From assembly GCF_006346315.1 (NCBI RefSeq), contig NZ_VDMR01000010.1, positions 92,095 through 156,094 on the forward strand: a stretch of 64,000 nt of DNA. The letters run 5' to 3'. The position numbers and the translations under genes were made by a program. Position 1 is the first letter of the stretch. Every line of letters begins with the position of its first letter. Shown piece by piece: positions 46,953 to 55,589 of this stretch. The notes under the pieces are model-generated. The model was not told the origin of the DNA. It saw only the letters and a program-made list of their open reading frames with translations, and did no database searches. The DNA comes from Nocardioides litoris (GTDB lineage: Bacteria; Actinomycetota; Actinomycetes; Propionibacteriales; Nocardioidaceae).

Positions 46953-47861
46953 GTGGACCTGAGCGCGCTGATCTTCGTCGCCCTGGCGGTGGCCTGGGCC
47001 GCCTACCTCATCCCCAAGGCGCTGCGCCACCACGAGGACGGTGCCGCCTCGCGCGCCGTCGACGGGTTCTCCCACCGGCTGCGGGTCCTCGCGCGTCGAG
47101 AGCCCGTCGACTCCCGCTCCGCCCGCCTCGTCGTCCAGCCCGGCAAGCCCGCCTCCACGGCCGTCCCCGTCGACGGCCCCGTCGGCGACCCCGTCGGCGA
47201 CCCCGTCGGCGAGCGTGCCCCGCAGGTCCGGGTCGACCGCCGGCCCCTCGCCGTACGCCGTGCCGCGGCCCGCCAGGCCGCCCGCCGCCGCCTCCGGGTG
47301 CTGCTGGTCCTCGTCGTCGCCCTCGCCGGCGTCGCGCTGGCCGCCGGCCTCGGCGCGCTCGGCTGGGGCTGGGTCGCGCTGCCCGGTGCCCTGCTCGTCG
47401 GCTGGCTGGTCGCCTGCCGCCTCATGGTCCGGCGCGAGCGGGCCGTCCCGGCCAGCCGCCTCCCCGTCCCGGCTGCGCCCGTCGCCCCGGCCGCTCCCGC
47501 GACCGTCGACGAGGAGCCCGAGACCGACCAGATCGAGGCCGTGCCCGCCGAGGTCGACGCCGAGGTCGCCGAGGAGCCGACGGCCGAGCCCGACCCGGAG
47601 CCCGCCGCCGAGCCCGCCGAGCCCGCCGGCTGGGACCCGCGCCAGGTCCCGCTGCCGACGTACGTCGCGAAGGAGCCGGCCGCCCGCCGCTCGGTGCGCA
47701 CCATCGACCTCGACTCCACCGGCGTGTGGACCTCCGGCCGCTCCGAGGCCGACTCGGCCCTGGCCCGCGAGGCCGAGGCGGAGCGCAAGCGGCAGCAGGA
47801 GCAGACCGCGGCGTCCTCCGTGAGCGAGGCCGAGCGCCGTCGCCGCGCCGCGGGCTCCTGA
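46953..47861 (+). CDS. GLPR-like divisome membrane protein (Rv0996-type)
   Basis: 302 residues, GTG start. TM helix at ~2-21 (LSALIFVALAVAWAAYLIPKAL), cytosolic HRLRVLARRE segment with a PVGD repeat, a pair of TM helices ~115-157, then a long acidic Pro/Ala/Glu region and a charged coiled-coil-like C-terminus (AREAEAERKRQQEQTAASSVSEAERRRRAAG). Position and layout fit Rv0996/GLPR, the membrane receptor of gephyrin-like Glp in corynebacterial cell division. A -10-like TAACCT (46941-46946) lies 6 nt before the start. Confidence 0.7.
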   Translation: MDLSALIFVALAVAWAAYLIPKALRHHEDGAASRAVDGFSHRLRVLARREPVDSRSARLVVQPGKPASTAVPVDGPVGDPVGDPVGERAPQVRVDRRPLAVRRAAARQAARRRLRVLLVLVVALAGVALAAGLGALGWGWVALPGALLVGWLVACRLMVRRERAVPASRLPVPAAPVAPAAPATVDEEPETDQIEAVPAEVDAEVAEEPTAEPDPEPAAEPAEPAGWDPRQVPLPTYVAKEPAARRSVRTIDLDSTGVWTSGRSEADSALAREAEAERKRQQEQTAASSVSEAERRRRAAGS

Positions 47862-47881
47862 CGCCGACCCTCCCGTTCCAC

Positions 47882-47910
47882 TAGAACACGTTCCAGTTCT
47901 GCACTAGCGT
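47882..47910 (+). promoter_or_regulatory. KstR-like operator and leaderless promoter
   Basis: TAGAACACGTTCCA (47882-47895) matches the KstR motif TNNAACNNGTTNNA. A -10-like TAGCGT (47905-47910) ends 6 nt before the GTG start at 47917, so the operator covers the -35 region of a leaderless promoter. Confidence 0.6.
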
Positions 47911-47916
47911 GCCCGC

Positions 47917-48831
47917 GTGGGCACGGGCACCAGAGCATCCGAGCGCGGCGCGACCCTCGACAAGGGTGCGTCGCTGACGCGCATCACCGTCCTGTACGTC
48001 GTGGCGTTCGCTGCCGCCGGCGCCTGGCTGGCGGTCGGCCCCGACACCGGCCGGCTGTGGCTCGACGGCCTGCTGGCCGACCTCGTCGCCACCCTGGTCG
48101 TCTTCGCCGGCAGCCGGTTCCTCGGCAACTCCAGCTGCTACGACGCCTACTGGAGCGTGCTGCCGCCGCTCCTCGTGGCGTACTGGTGGGTGGCTGCCCA
48201 CCCCGACGTCGACGGCCTGCGCAACGGGCTCGTCGTCGGCGTGGTCGTGCTGTGGGCGGTGCGCCTGACGGCCAACTGGGCCTGGGCGTGGCCGGGGCTG
48301 CACCACGAGGACTGGCGCTACCCGATGCTGCGCGAGCGGGCCGGCCGGGCCGAGGGCGTGGTCGACCTGGCCGCGATCCACGTCGTGCCGACCCTGCAGG
48401 TCTTCGCCGGGCTGCTGCCGGCGTACGTCGCCCTCACGGCGCCGGGACGCCCGGTCGGCTGGCTCGACGTCGTCGCGCTGGTCGTCGGCCTCGGGGCGGT
48501 GCTGCTCGAGCTCGTCGCCGACGTGCAGATGCACCGGTTCGCCCGCACCAAGCGGCCCGGGCAGGTCATGGACCGCGGGTTGTGGGCCTGGTCGCGCCAC
48601 CCCAACTACCTCGGCGAGCTGTGCTTCTGGGCCTCGCTGCTGCTCTTCGGCCTGGCCGCCTCGCCGGGCGACTGGTGGTGGATGCCGATCGGTCTGGTGC
48701 TGATGAGCGCCATGTTCCTGGGCGCCAGCATCCCGATGATGGAGCGGCGGTCGCTGGAGCGGCGGCCGTCCTACCAGGAGGTCATCGACCGGGTGCCGAT
48801 GCTGCTGCCCCGGCCGCCGCGCCGCGCATGA
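47917..48831 (+). CDS. DUF1295 / steroid 5-alpha-reductase-like membrane protein
   Basis: 304 residues, about seven TM helices. SSCYDAYWSVLPPLLVAYWW, WAWAWPGLHHEDWRYPMLRERAG, and the NADPH-side signature FARTKRPGQVMDRGLWAWSRHPNYLGELCFWASLLLFGL are the DUF1295/3-oxo-5-alpha-steroid 4-dehydrogenase C-terminal pattern. It probably reduces a steroid- or isoprenoid-like enone or methylates a lipid. The upstream KstR-like operator favours a sterol link. ATGA overlap with the following oxidoreductase. Confidence 0.82.
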   Translation: MGTGTRASERGATLDKGASLTRITVLYVVAFAAAGAWLAVGPDTGRLWLDGLLADLVATLVVFAGSRFLGNSSCYDAYWSVLPPLLVAYWWVAAHPDVDGLRNGLVVGVVVLWAVRLTANWAWAWPGLHHEDWRYPMLRERAGRAEGVVDLAAIHVVPTLQVFAGLLPAYVALTAPGRPVGWLDVVALVVGLGAVLLELVADVQMHRFARTKRPGQVMDRGLWAWSRHPNYLGELCFWASLLLFGLAASPGDWWWMPIGLVLMSAMFLGASIPMMERRSLERRPSYQEVIDRVPMLLPRPPRRA

Positions 48832-49955
48832 CCCGCCCCACCGACCGCACCCGGGTGGTCGTCGCCGGGCTCGGTGAGAGCGGGCTGCTCACCGCCCGCC
48901 ACCTCGACCCGCGGCGCTTCGAGGTCGTCGGCGTCTCCAGCAAGCCGCTCCTGGTCAGCGGCCAGGGGCTCGGCCACCGGCTCGCCTGGCCCGAGCAGTG
49001 GGCACGCGACCACCTGGTGCCCTTCGACCGCTACCGCCGCCTCGACCACGTCTGCACCGTGCACGCCGAGCTCGTCGGGCTCGACCTGGCGACCCGGGAG
49101 GTGCTCCTGCGCCGGCCCGACGGGTCGCCCGCGACCGAGCCGTACGACGTCCTGGTGGTCGCCACCGGCGTGACCAACGGGTTCTGGCGCCGCCCGGGGC
49201 TGCAGACCCGCGCCGAGGTCGAGGCGCAGGTGCGGGCCGACCACGAGCGGCTCGCCGCCGCGGGGTCCGTCGCCGTGGTCGGTGGGGGAGCCGCCGCGGT
49301 CAGCAGCGCGGTCAACCTGGCCCGGGCCCACCCCGGGGCCCGGGTCGACCTCTACTTCCCCGGCGAGCGCGGGCTGCCGCTGCACCACGACCGGGTCTGG
49401 GACGACGTCGCCCGACGGGCCAGCGCGGCCGGCACACGGCTGCACCCCGGGCACCGCGCGGTCGTGCCCGACGCCGCGCTCGACGCCCTCGGCACCGGCC
49501 CCGTCGCGTTCAGCACCGGGCAGGACCCGGCGCCGGCCGACGTCGTGGTCTGGGCCGTGGGGCGGGTGCGGCCCAACACCGGCTGGCTGCCGTCGGCGCT
49601 GCTCGACGAGCAGGGGTACGTGCGCTCCGGGCGCGACCTGCGGGTGCCCGGCCACGAGCACGTGTACGCCGTCGGCGACTGCGCCGCCACCGACCCGCTG
49701 CGCTCCTCCGCCCGCAACCGCGCCGACAAGCAGCTCGCCCACAACATCGCCGCCGCCCTCGACGGACGCCCGCTCCGGCGGTTCCCGGCCGCCCGGCGTC
49801 GGTGGGGCGAGGTGCTCGGCCCGCAACCCGACGGGCTGACCATCCACGACCCGCGCGGCCGGGGCTGGCGCATCCCGCGGCCGGTCGTCGACCGGGTGCT
49901 CGACCCCGTCGTCGTGCGCCGCGTGATCTGGGGCGGGGTCCGCCCGCCCTCCTAG
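48828..49955 (+). CDS. FAD-dependent NAD(P)-disulfide-type oxidoreductase
   Basis: 375 residues. VVVAGLGESGLLTARHL (FAD Rossmann), PYDVLVVATGVTN, AAGSVAVVGGGAAAVSSAVNLARAHPG (NAD site) and VPGHEHVYAVGDCAATD (FAD C-terminal motif) define a pyridine-nucleotide oxidoreductase of the NDH-2/AIF-like group, without redox-active CxxxxC. Overlaps the DUF1295 gene and may pass electrons to it. Confidence 0.85.
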   Translation: MTRPTDRTRVVVAGLGESGLLTARHLDPRRFEVVGVSSKPLLVSGQGLGHRLAWPEQWARDHLVPFDRYRRLDHVCTVHAELVGLDLATREVLLRRPDGSPATEPYDVLVVATGVTNGFWRRPGLQTRAEVEAQVRADHERLAAAGSVAVVGGGAAAVSSAVNLARAHPGARVDLYFPGERGLPLHHDRVWDDVARRASAAGTRLHPGHRAVVPDAALDALGTGPVAFSTGQDPAPADVVVWAVGRVRPNTGWLPSALLDEQGYVRSGRDLRVPGHEHVYAVGDCAATDPLRSSARNRADKQLAHNIAAALDGRPLRRFPAARRRWGEVLGPQPDGLTIHDPRGRGWRIPRPVVDRVLDPVVVRRVIWGGVRPPS

Positions 49956-49965
49956 GGTCGGGCGC

Positions 49966-50304
49966 GTGGACACCGTGCGCAGCATCGCCCTCTTCGTCGC
50001 CGCCGCCCTCGCCGAGATCGGCGGCGCGTGGCTGGTGTGGCAGGGCGTCCGCGAGCACCGGGGCTGGCTGTGGATCGGCGCGGGCGTGCTCGCGCTCGGG
50101 GTCTACGGGTTCGTGGCGACCCTGCAGCCGGACGCGAGCTTCGGGCGCATCCTGGCGGCGTACGGCGGCGTGTTCGTGGCCGGCTCGCTCGCCTGGGGGA
50201 TGGTCGTCGACGGCTTCCGCCCCGACCGGTGGGACGTGAGCGGGGCCCTGGTCTGCCTGGTCGGCGTCGCGCTCATCATGTACGCCCCCGGTCGCTCAGC
50301 CTGA
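49966..50304 (+). CDS. YnfA family membrane protein
   Basis: 112 residues, four TM helices: [102 protein letters not shown]-like ending, the UPF0060/YnfA pattern related to small multidrug transporters. -10-like TAGGGT (49953-49958) lies 7 nt before the GTG. Its stop overlaps the convergent zinc-ribbon gene. Confidence 0.93.
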   Translation: [112 protein letters not shown]

Positions 50305-50463
50305 CAGCGGCGGCGCCTCGGCCGGCGGGCAGGAGGCGCAGACCAGGCGCACGGGCGGGTCTGCCGGCACGGGACCGGAGCCGGGTTTGCCGGCCCGGGC
50401 GTCGAGCACGGGGAGCTGGCGGGCGCCGCAGCGCGGGCAGGCGTCGGAGGTGAGGGGGCTCAT
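50296..50463 (-). CDS. Small zinc-ribbon protein (55 aa)
   Basis: MSPLTSDACPRCGARQLPVLDAR ... VRLVCASCPPAEAPPLSG: CPRC and CASC make a four-Cys zinc knuckle. Strong G/C third-position bias and an ATG start; its 3' end overlaps ynfA by 9 nt. Probably a small zinc-binding protein; no known role. Confidence 0.65.
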   Translation of the reverse strand: MSPLTSDACPRCGARQLPVLDARAGKPGSGPVPADPPVRLVCASCPPAEAPPLSG

Positions 50464-50527
50464 GGGGGTCGCAGTCCTGTGGTCGCGGGGGTGTGGACGG
50501 CGGAGGGAGCAGTCCCATTCGACCGCG

Positions 50528-50557
50528 ACGGCGGGGTGGTCGTGACCACCCCGCCGT
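50528..50557. terminator. Hairpin after the CNNM transporter gene
   Basis: 14-bp perfect stem, ACGGCGGGGTGGTC with GACCACCCCGCCGT and a 2-nt spacer, 29 nt past the stop of the minus-strand gene at 50586-51599. Confidence 0.65.
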
Positions 50558-50585
50558 GCGGTCCGCGGCTCCGTCGAGCCGGGCC

Positions 50586-51599
50586 TCAGCCGGTGACGAC
50601 CTCGCTCGGCAGCAGCCGGGCGACGACGTCGTCGAGGGTGACGACGGCCGGGCCGGAGCCGGTGGTGACGACCGCGAGGTGGGTGCGGGTGCGCCGCATG
50701 GCGGTGAGCACCTCGTGGGCGGGCACGTCGGGCGCGCGGACGAGCACGTCGCGGCGCAGGTCGCGCGCGCGGGTGGCGTCCTCGACGCCCATGGTGTCGC
50801 GCACGTGGACCATGCCGACGAGGTGACCGGCGGTGTCGTGGAGCAGGATCCGCAGGTGCCCGGTGGCCCGGGCGGCGTCACGGACCTCGATCACGGTGGC
50901 GTCGAGCGGCACCGAGGTGATCTCACGCGTCGGGTCGGCGAGCTCGCCCAGGGTCAGCGTCTCGAGGTCGAGCGCGTCGGTGACCTGGGAGGAGAACGAC
51001 GCGTCGAGGGCGCCGACGTTGGCCGAGTGCTCCACGAGCGCGCGCAGGTCGGCCGGGGTCTGCCCGGTCGCCTTGGTGTCGCGGGGCTCGACCTTGACCC
51101 GGCGCAGGCACCAGTTGGCCGTCTCGTTGAGGACCTTGAGGACCGGCCGGAAGACCCACATGAAGCCCCGCATCGGCAGGGCCAGCGCGATCGCGGCGGT
51201 CTCGGGGTGGGCGATGGCCCACGACTTCGGCGCCATCTCGCCGATCACCAGGTGGAGGAAGGTGACCACGAAGATGGCGATCGCGAAGCCCGTGACGTCG
51301 GCGACCCAGGACGGGGCGCCCCAGCCCTCGACGAGCGGGGTGAGGGCGTAGTTGACGGCCGGCTTGGTCACCGCGCCGAGCCCCAGGGCGCAGGCGGTGA
51401 TGCCGAGCTGGCAGCCGGCGAGCAGGACGGTGAGCTCGTCGGAGCTGCGCACGGCCGCGCGCGCCGAGGCGCTGTGGGCCGACCGCTCCTCGAGGCGGTG
51501 GCGGCGGGCCGCGAGCACCGCGAACTCCACCGCGACGAAGAACGCGCTGAGCGCGATCAGCGCGACGGTCACCAGCGTGACCACGACGGGGCTGTTCAC
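50586..51599 (-). CDS. CNNM/CorC-family transporter-like protein, short form
   Basis: 337 residues. DUF21 membrane domain (1-~175: ALSAFFVAVEFAVLAARRHRLEER, ELTVLLAGCQLGITACALGLGAV, HLVIGEMAPKSWAIAHPE) followed by a CBS pair (~195-335). It lacks the C-terminal CorC_HlyC domain. CNNM/CorC proteins export Mg2+ or regulate divalent cations. GTG start overlaps the stop of the longer paralogue upstream, so the two are co-translated and may form a heterodimer. Confidence 0.88.
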   Translation of the reverse strand: MNSPVVVTLVTVALIALSAFFVAVEFAVLAARRHRLEERSAHSASARAAVRSSDELTVLLAGCQLGITACALGLGAVTKPAVNYALTPLVEGWGAPSWVADVTGFAIAIFVVTFLHLVIGEMAPKSWAIAHPETAAIALALPMRGFMWVFRPVLKVLNETANWCLRRVKVEPRDTKATGQTPADLRALVEHSANVGALDASFSSQVTDALDLETLTLGELADPTREITSVPLDATVIEVRDAARATGHLRILLHDTAGHLVGMVHVRDTMGVEDATRARDLRRDVLVRAPDVPAHEVLTAMRRTRTHLAVVTTGSGPAVVTLDDVVARLLPSEVVTG

Positions 51600-52966
51600 G
51601 CCGTCACCTCCTCGTCGGCGGCCGCGTGGGAGATGCGGACCAGGGCGGGCACGTGGCGCTCGACCTCGAGGACCTCGAGGTCGAGCCGCTCGGGCAGGTC
51701 GTCGTCGCCGCTGGGCAGGGAGGCCAGCTGCACCTCGGTGCGGTCACCCACCTCGGGCAGGCGGCCCAGGCAGGCGATGACGAGGCCGCCCAGGGTCTCG
51801 TGCTCGCCCGCGGGCAGGTCGCGGCCCACGACGCGCTCGACCTCGTCGAGCGGGAGGGTGCCGGCGAGGTCCCAGGAGGTCGCGCCGGCGTCGGGGGCGG
51901 CCTCGGGCAGCTCGGGTGCGTCGAGGTCGTGCTCGTCGTCGATCTCGCCGACGAGCTCCTCGGCGAGGTCCTCGAGCGTGACGACGCCGGCCAGGCCGCC
52001 GTGCTCGTCGAGCACGCAGGCCAGCTGGCGCCGCGACGCCGTCAGGGTGCCGAGCACGTCGGTCAGCGGCATCACCGTGGGCACGAGCAGCGGCTCGCGC
52101 ATGATGTCGCGCACGTGCAGCTCCGCGCGACGTGGTTCGGCGAGCAGGTCCTGCAGGTGGACGACGCCCACCACGTCGCCCTGCTCGTCGAGCACGGGGT
52201 AGCGGGAGTGGCCCTCGCCCATGGTGTGCCACAGGTCGTCGAGGCGGGTGTCGTCGGTGACGGTGCCGACGCGGGCGCGCGGCACCATGGCGTGCTCGGC
52301 GTCGCGGTCGGGGAACTCGACGAGCCGGTCGAGCAGCACCGAGAGGTCCGCGGGCAGGTCGCCCGAGGCGCGGGACTCGGTCACGATGTGGGCGAGGTCG
52401 CGCCGGGTCGCGGAGTGCTCGACGTCGTGCACGGGCTCCATGCCGAACAGCCGCAGCAGGGCGTTGGAGGCCTTGTCGAAGAAGGCGATCAGCCAGCCCA
52501 TGCCGGCCAGGTAGATCGTGGTCGAGCGGGCCAGCGCGATGGCGGTCTGCTCGGGCCGGGCGATGGCGAGGTTCTTGGGGAACAGCTCGCCGAAGACCAT
52601 CTGCACGCCGGTGGAGAGCAGCAGCGCGGCCACGGTGCCGATGGCGACGCCGACGCCGGTCGGGACCCCGACACCGCCGAGCGCGGTGCCGACGGACTCG
52701 CCGACGAGCGGCTCGGCGACGTACCCCACGAGGAGGGCGGTCACGGTGATGCCGAGCTGGGCGCCCGACAGCATGAACGACGTACGACGGGTGACCGCGA
52801 GCGCGCGCCTGGCGGCGGCGTCACCGGCCTCGGCCCGCGCGGTCAGGCGTGACCGGTCGACGGTCATGTAGGCGAACTCCTGGGCCACGAAGTAGCCGGT
52901 GGCCGCGGTGATCGCGAGGACCACGAGGAGTCCGAGGAGCAGGCTCAGCGCCCACACAGGCGCCAC
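51596..52966 (-). CDS. CNNM/CorC-family transporter, full length
   Basis: 456 residues. DUF21 domain with GYFVAQEFAYMTVDRSRLTARAEAGD, TSFMLSGAQLGITVTALLVGYVAEPLVG and VFGELFPKNLAIARPE; a CBS pair (AEHAMVPRARVGTV...VRDIMREPLLVPTVMPLTDVLGTLTASRRQLACVLDEHGGLAGVVTLEDLAEELVGEI); and a C-terminal CorC_HlyC domain (LPLDEVERVVGRDLPAGEHETLGGLV). Probable Mg2+/Co2+ efflux. First gene of a two-gene operon. Confidence 0.9.
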   Translation of the reverse strand: MAPVWALSLLLGLLVVLAITAATGYFVAQEFAYMTVDRSRLTARAEAGDAAARRALAVTRRTSFMLSGAQLGITVTALLVGYVAEPLVGESVGTALGGVGVPTGVGVAIGTVAALLLSTGVQMVFGELFPKNLAIARPEQTAIALARSTTIYLAGMGWLIAFFDKASNALLRLFGMEPVHDVEHSATRRDLAHIVTESRASGDLPADLSVLLDRLVEFPDRDAEHAMVPRARVGTVTDDTRLDDLWHTMGEGHSRYPVLDEQGDVVGVVHLQDLLAEPRRAELHVRDIMREPLLVPTVMPLTDVLGTLTASRRQLACVLDEHGGLAGVVTLEDLAEELVGEIDDEHDLDAPELPEAAPDAGATSWDLAGTLPLDEVERVVGRDLPAGEHETLGGLVIACLGRLPEVGDRTEVQLASLPSGDDDLPERLDLEVLEVERHVPALVRISHAAADEEVTA

Positions 52967-53181
52967 CGCCCCTCACCGGGCGCACCCGGGGTGTCGGGTG
53001 CTGCGTGGGCAAGGGGCGGTCTGGGACTTCGGCCGTCCATCGGGCGGTCTGGCTCCTGGGGAGTCGGGGTCGGACAGGGTCGGGTGACAGGTGGTCCAAC
53101 GACCAGCGTTCCCCGGGAGTTGCCGGGCCTCACCACGTCGCGGATGAGGGTTCTCTCACGGGCGGATTGAACGCAGGCGGT

Positions 53182-53811
53182 CTAGAAGCGGTAGTCGAAG
53201 CGCGCGAGGTCCTCGGCGTGCGCACGCTCGACCAGTCGGCGGCCGGCGATGGAGTACCGGCGCCAGTAGGCGCGGTCGCGCTCGGTGACGTTGGTGGCGG
53301 GGACGGCGACCTCGAGGCCGACGTGCTCGCGCAGGTCGGCCTCCATCGCCTCCATCCGCAGCACCACGTGGGCCTCGCCGACGTGGCCCGCGTTGATGCG
53401 GCGTGGGCGGTCGGGGTCGTCGATGGCCTTGGCCAGCCAGGCGTCGAAGTCGAGGGTCACGGCGTCGACGACCTGGTCGAGGACGCCCGGCGTGGTCAGC
53501 ACGAAGGAGTCGGGCTTGCGCAGCTCCTGCACCCACCGGGTGCGGCTGCGCTCGTACTCGGCCACGTAGAAGTCGAACGGGTTGCGGGTGGTCGTGACCA
53601 CCTGGAGCCGGGGGTCGTCGTCGAGCAGCCCGGCCGCCACGAGCTGCCGGACGGTGCCGTGCTTGGGGTCGACCCCGGCCTCGCGGGCCCGCGCGGGGTC
53701 GGGCACCTGCTGGACGGGCCGCTGGTCGAGCAGGGCCGCGAGGAGGGCCGTGCTGCCGGTGCCCGGAGCGGCCGTGACGACGAGGCCGGCCTCGCGGTCG
53801 AGGACCGCCAC
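53182..53811 (-). CDS. Sulfotransferase-like P-loop protein
   Basis: 209 residues, GTG start. VTAAPGTGSTALLAALLDQRP resembles the PAPS 5'-phosphate-binding loop, and LQVVTTTRNPFDFYVAEYERSRTRWVQEL matches the 3'-phosphate (RNP-x-x-x-x-S-x-Y) region of sulfotransferase folds. The C-terminus is charged (YWRRYSIAGRRLVERAHAEDLARFDYRF). Acceptor unknown. 7 nt after the LapA-like gene in the same direction. Confidence 0.65.
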   Translation of the reverse strand: MAVLDREAGLVVTAAPGTGSTALLAALLDQRPVQQVPDPARAREAGVDPKHGTVRQLVAAGLLDDDPRLQVVTTTRNPFDFYVAEYERSRTRWVQELRKPDSFVLTTPGVLDQVVDAVTLDFDAWLAKAIDDPDRPRRINAGHVGEAHVVLRMEAMEADLREHVGLEVAVPATNVTERDRAYWRRYSIAGRRLVERAHAEDLARFDYRF

Positions 53812-53818
53812 CGGGGCC

Positions 53819-54067
53819 TCAGCCCTTCTTGCGGTAGCCGAGCACGAAGCCGACGAGCACGCCGACGACGAGGACACCGAGCAGCCAGACCCACAGCGGC
53901 GACTGCGTCTCGCCGCCGAAGAACTGGATGGTCGTCCGGCCGGTGTTCTGGGCGCAGAAGATCGCGACCAGCACCAGGACGACGATGCCGACGACCTGCT
54001 TCGGGGACAGGCGTCGGCTCCTGTCCGACCGGCTCCCGCGGTCGGTCGGGGTGTCGTGCGAGGTCAT
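53819..54067 (-). CDS. LapA-domain (DUF1049) membrane protein
   Basis: 82 residues. Polar N-terminus, TM helix ~24-40 (VVGIVVLVLVAIFCAQN), the TIQFFGGETQSPLWVWLLG motif and a second helix ending GYRKKG: the LapA/DUF1049 pattern. Homologues act in lipopolysaccharide or envelope assembly in proteobacteria; the role in actinobacteria is unclear. Confidence 0.82.
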   Translation of the reverse strand: MTSHDTPTDRGSRSDRSRRLSPKQVVGIVVLVLVAIFCAQNTGRTTIQFFGGETQSPLWVWLLGVLVVGVLVGFVLGYRKKG

Positions 54068-54184
54068 GGGGCCAGGGCACCACCAACCGCGGTCGCGGCG
54101 CGCCACCCCAGGGCGTGGAGATCGATGGGACACCCGTCCCGATTAAGGACAGGAACTGGCCTGTGGGCCTCCTACGGTGAGGTC

Positions 54185-54730
54185 ATGACGACCTCCACCA
54201 GCACCGGCGACCCGATCCGCGACGACCTCCTCGAGGCCCTGGCCAAGCACCGCGACCTGTTCCGCGTGACGGCGGCCGGCCTGACCGAGGACCAGGCCCG
54301 GCTGACGCCGACCGCGAGCAGCCTCGGCGTCGGAGGGCTGGTCAAGCACGTGACGTCGGTCGAGGCCGAGTGGGCGCGGTTCGTCGTCGACGGCCCGGTC
54401 GACATGCCGGAGGTCGACTGGGAGCACATCGACTGGACCAACCCGCCGCCCGAGGCCGTGGCCTACGCCGAGGGCTTCCGGATGCGCGACGACGAGACCC
54501 TCGAGGGCCTCCTGGCGGCGTACGACGAGCAGGCGGCGCGCACCGACGAGCTGGTCCGCACCGTCGAGCTCGGCGCCCGGCAGCCGCTGCCGGCCGCCCC
54601 GTGGTTCGAGCCGGGGGCGTCGTGGAGCGCGCTGCGGGTGTTCGTGCACGTGGTGGCCGAGACGGCCCAGCACGCCGGCCACGCCGACATCATCCGGGAG
54701 ACGATCGACGGGCAGAAGTCGATGGGCTGA
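54185..54730 (+). CDS. DinB/DUF664 family protein (mycothiol-dependent type)
   Basis: 181 residues. Four-helix bundle with the His triad pattern: GVGGLVKHVTSVEAEWARFV (first His), then WSALRVFVHVVAETAQHAGHADIIRETIDG (two further His), typical of DUF664 metal-binding DinB proteins, several of which are thiol S-transferases using mycothiol. -10-like TACGGT (54173-54178) lies 6 nt before the ATG. Confidence 0.88.
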   Translation: MTTSTSTGDPIRDDLLEALAKHRDLFRVTAAGLTEDQARLTPTASSLGVGGLVKHVTSVEAEWARFVVDGPVDMPEVDWEHIDWTNPPPEAVAYAEGFRMRDDETLEGLLAAYDEQAARTDELVRTVELGARQPLPAAPWFEPGASWSALRVFVHVVAETAQHAGHADIIRETIDGQKSMG

Positions 54731-54757
54731 CCGCACCCGGGCCGCCAGGATGGGCCG

Positions 54758-55525
54758 GTGACCGACGCGCACCCCGCCTCCGCGCACGCCCCCGACTGGG
54801 TCGCCCGCTTCTTCGACGCCAAGGCGCTGGCCCACGGGCCGTCCGGGGTCCTCGACCACCACCGCGAGCGCGCGGCGGCGGTCGAGCGGTTCGGCGGCCT
54901 CGGCCGGGGACGGGTGCTCGAGCTGGGAGCGGGCGCCGGCGGGTCGGCGGCGGCCACCGCAGACCTCGGCCACGACGTCGTCGCCGTCGAGCTGTCGCCG
55001 CGCCGGGCGGCGTACGCCCGGGCCCTGGCCGAGGCGCGGCCGCGGCTGCAGGTGGTGGAGGCGGACTTCCTGTCCTGGTCCGGCGACGGCGAGTTCGGCG
55101 CCGTCGTGCTCTGGAACGGCTTCGGGGTCGGCAGCGACGAGGACCAACGGGTGCTGCTGCGGCGGATCGCCTCGTGGCTCGCGCCGGGCGGCGTGGCGCT
55201 GCTCGACGTGTTCTGCCCGGCGGGGTGGATCGCCGACGCCGGCCTCGAGGAGGTCGAGGAGGAGACCGGGCTGCGCGAGCGGGTGGACTACGACCACCTG
55301 CGCTCGCGGTTCGTCGACACCTGGTGGTTCGACGGGCCCGACGATCCGCCGCTCGCGCAGTCGGCGCGTTGCTACACCGTGGCCGACCTGCGCCTGCTGC
55401 TCGAGGGCACCGGGCTCGGTCTCGAGGCGGTCGAGCTCGACGGGCGGCCGGCGGACCCCGACGAGGGCGACGCGGCCGCGTGGGCCGCGGCGTGGTCCTA
55501 CCGGGTGCGGTTGCGTCCGCGCTGA
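54758..55525 (+). CDS. SAM-dependent class I methyltransferase
   Basis: 255 residues, GTG start. GRVLELGAGAGGSAAATADLGHDVVAVELSPRRAAYARALAEARP gives motif I and post-I, VVEADFLSW motif II, GEFGAVVLWNGFGVGSDEDQRVLLRRIASWLAPGGVALLDVFCP motifs III-IV. Substrate unknown. -10-like CAGGAT (54746-54751) precedes the start by 6 nt. Confidence 0.88.
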   Translation: MTDAHPASAHAPDWVARFFDAKALAHGPSGVLDHHRERAAAVERFGGLGRGRVLELGAGAGGSAAATADLGHDVVAVELSPRRAAYARALAEARPRLQVVEADFLSWSGDGEFGAVVLWNGFGVGSDEDQRVLLRRIASWLAPGGVALLDVFCPAGWIADAGLEEVEEETGLRERVDYDHLRSRFVDTWWFDGPDDPPLAQSARCYTVADLRLLLEGTGLGLEAVELDGRPADPDEGDAAAWAAAWSYRVRLRPR

Positions 55526-55589
55526 TCGTGCGAGGGTGACGGGCAGCAGCGCGGCGGCTCCGCGGCGCGGCGTCGAGCGGGAGGTCCCC

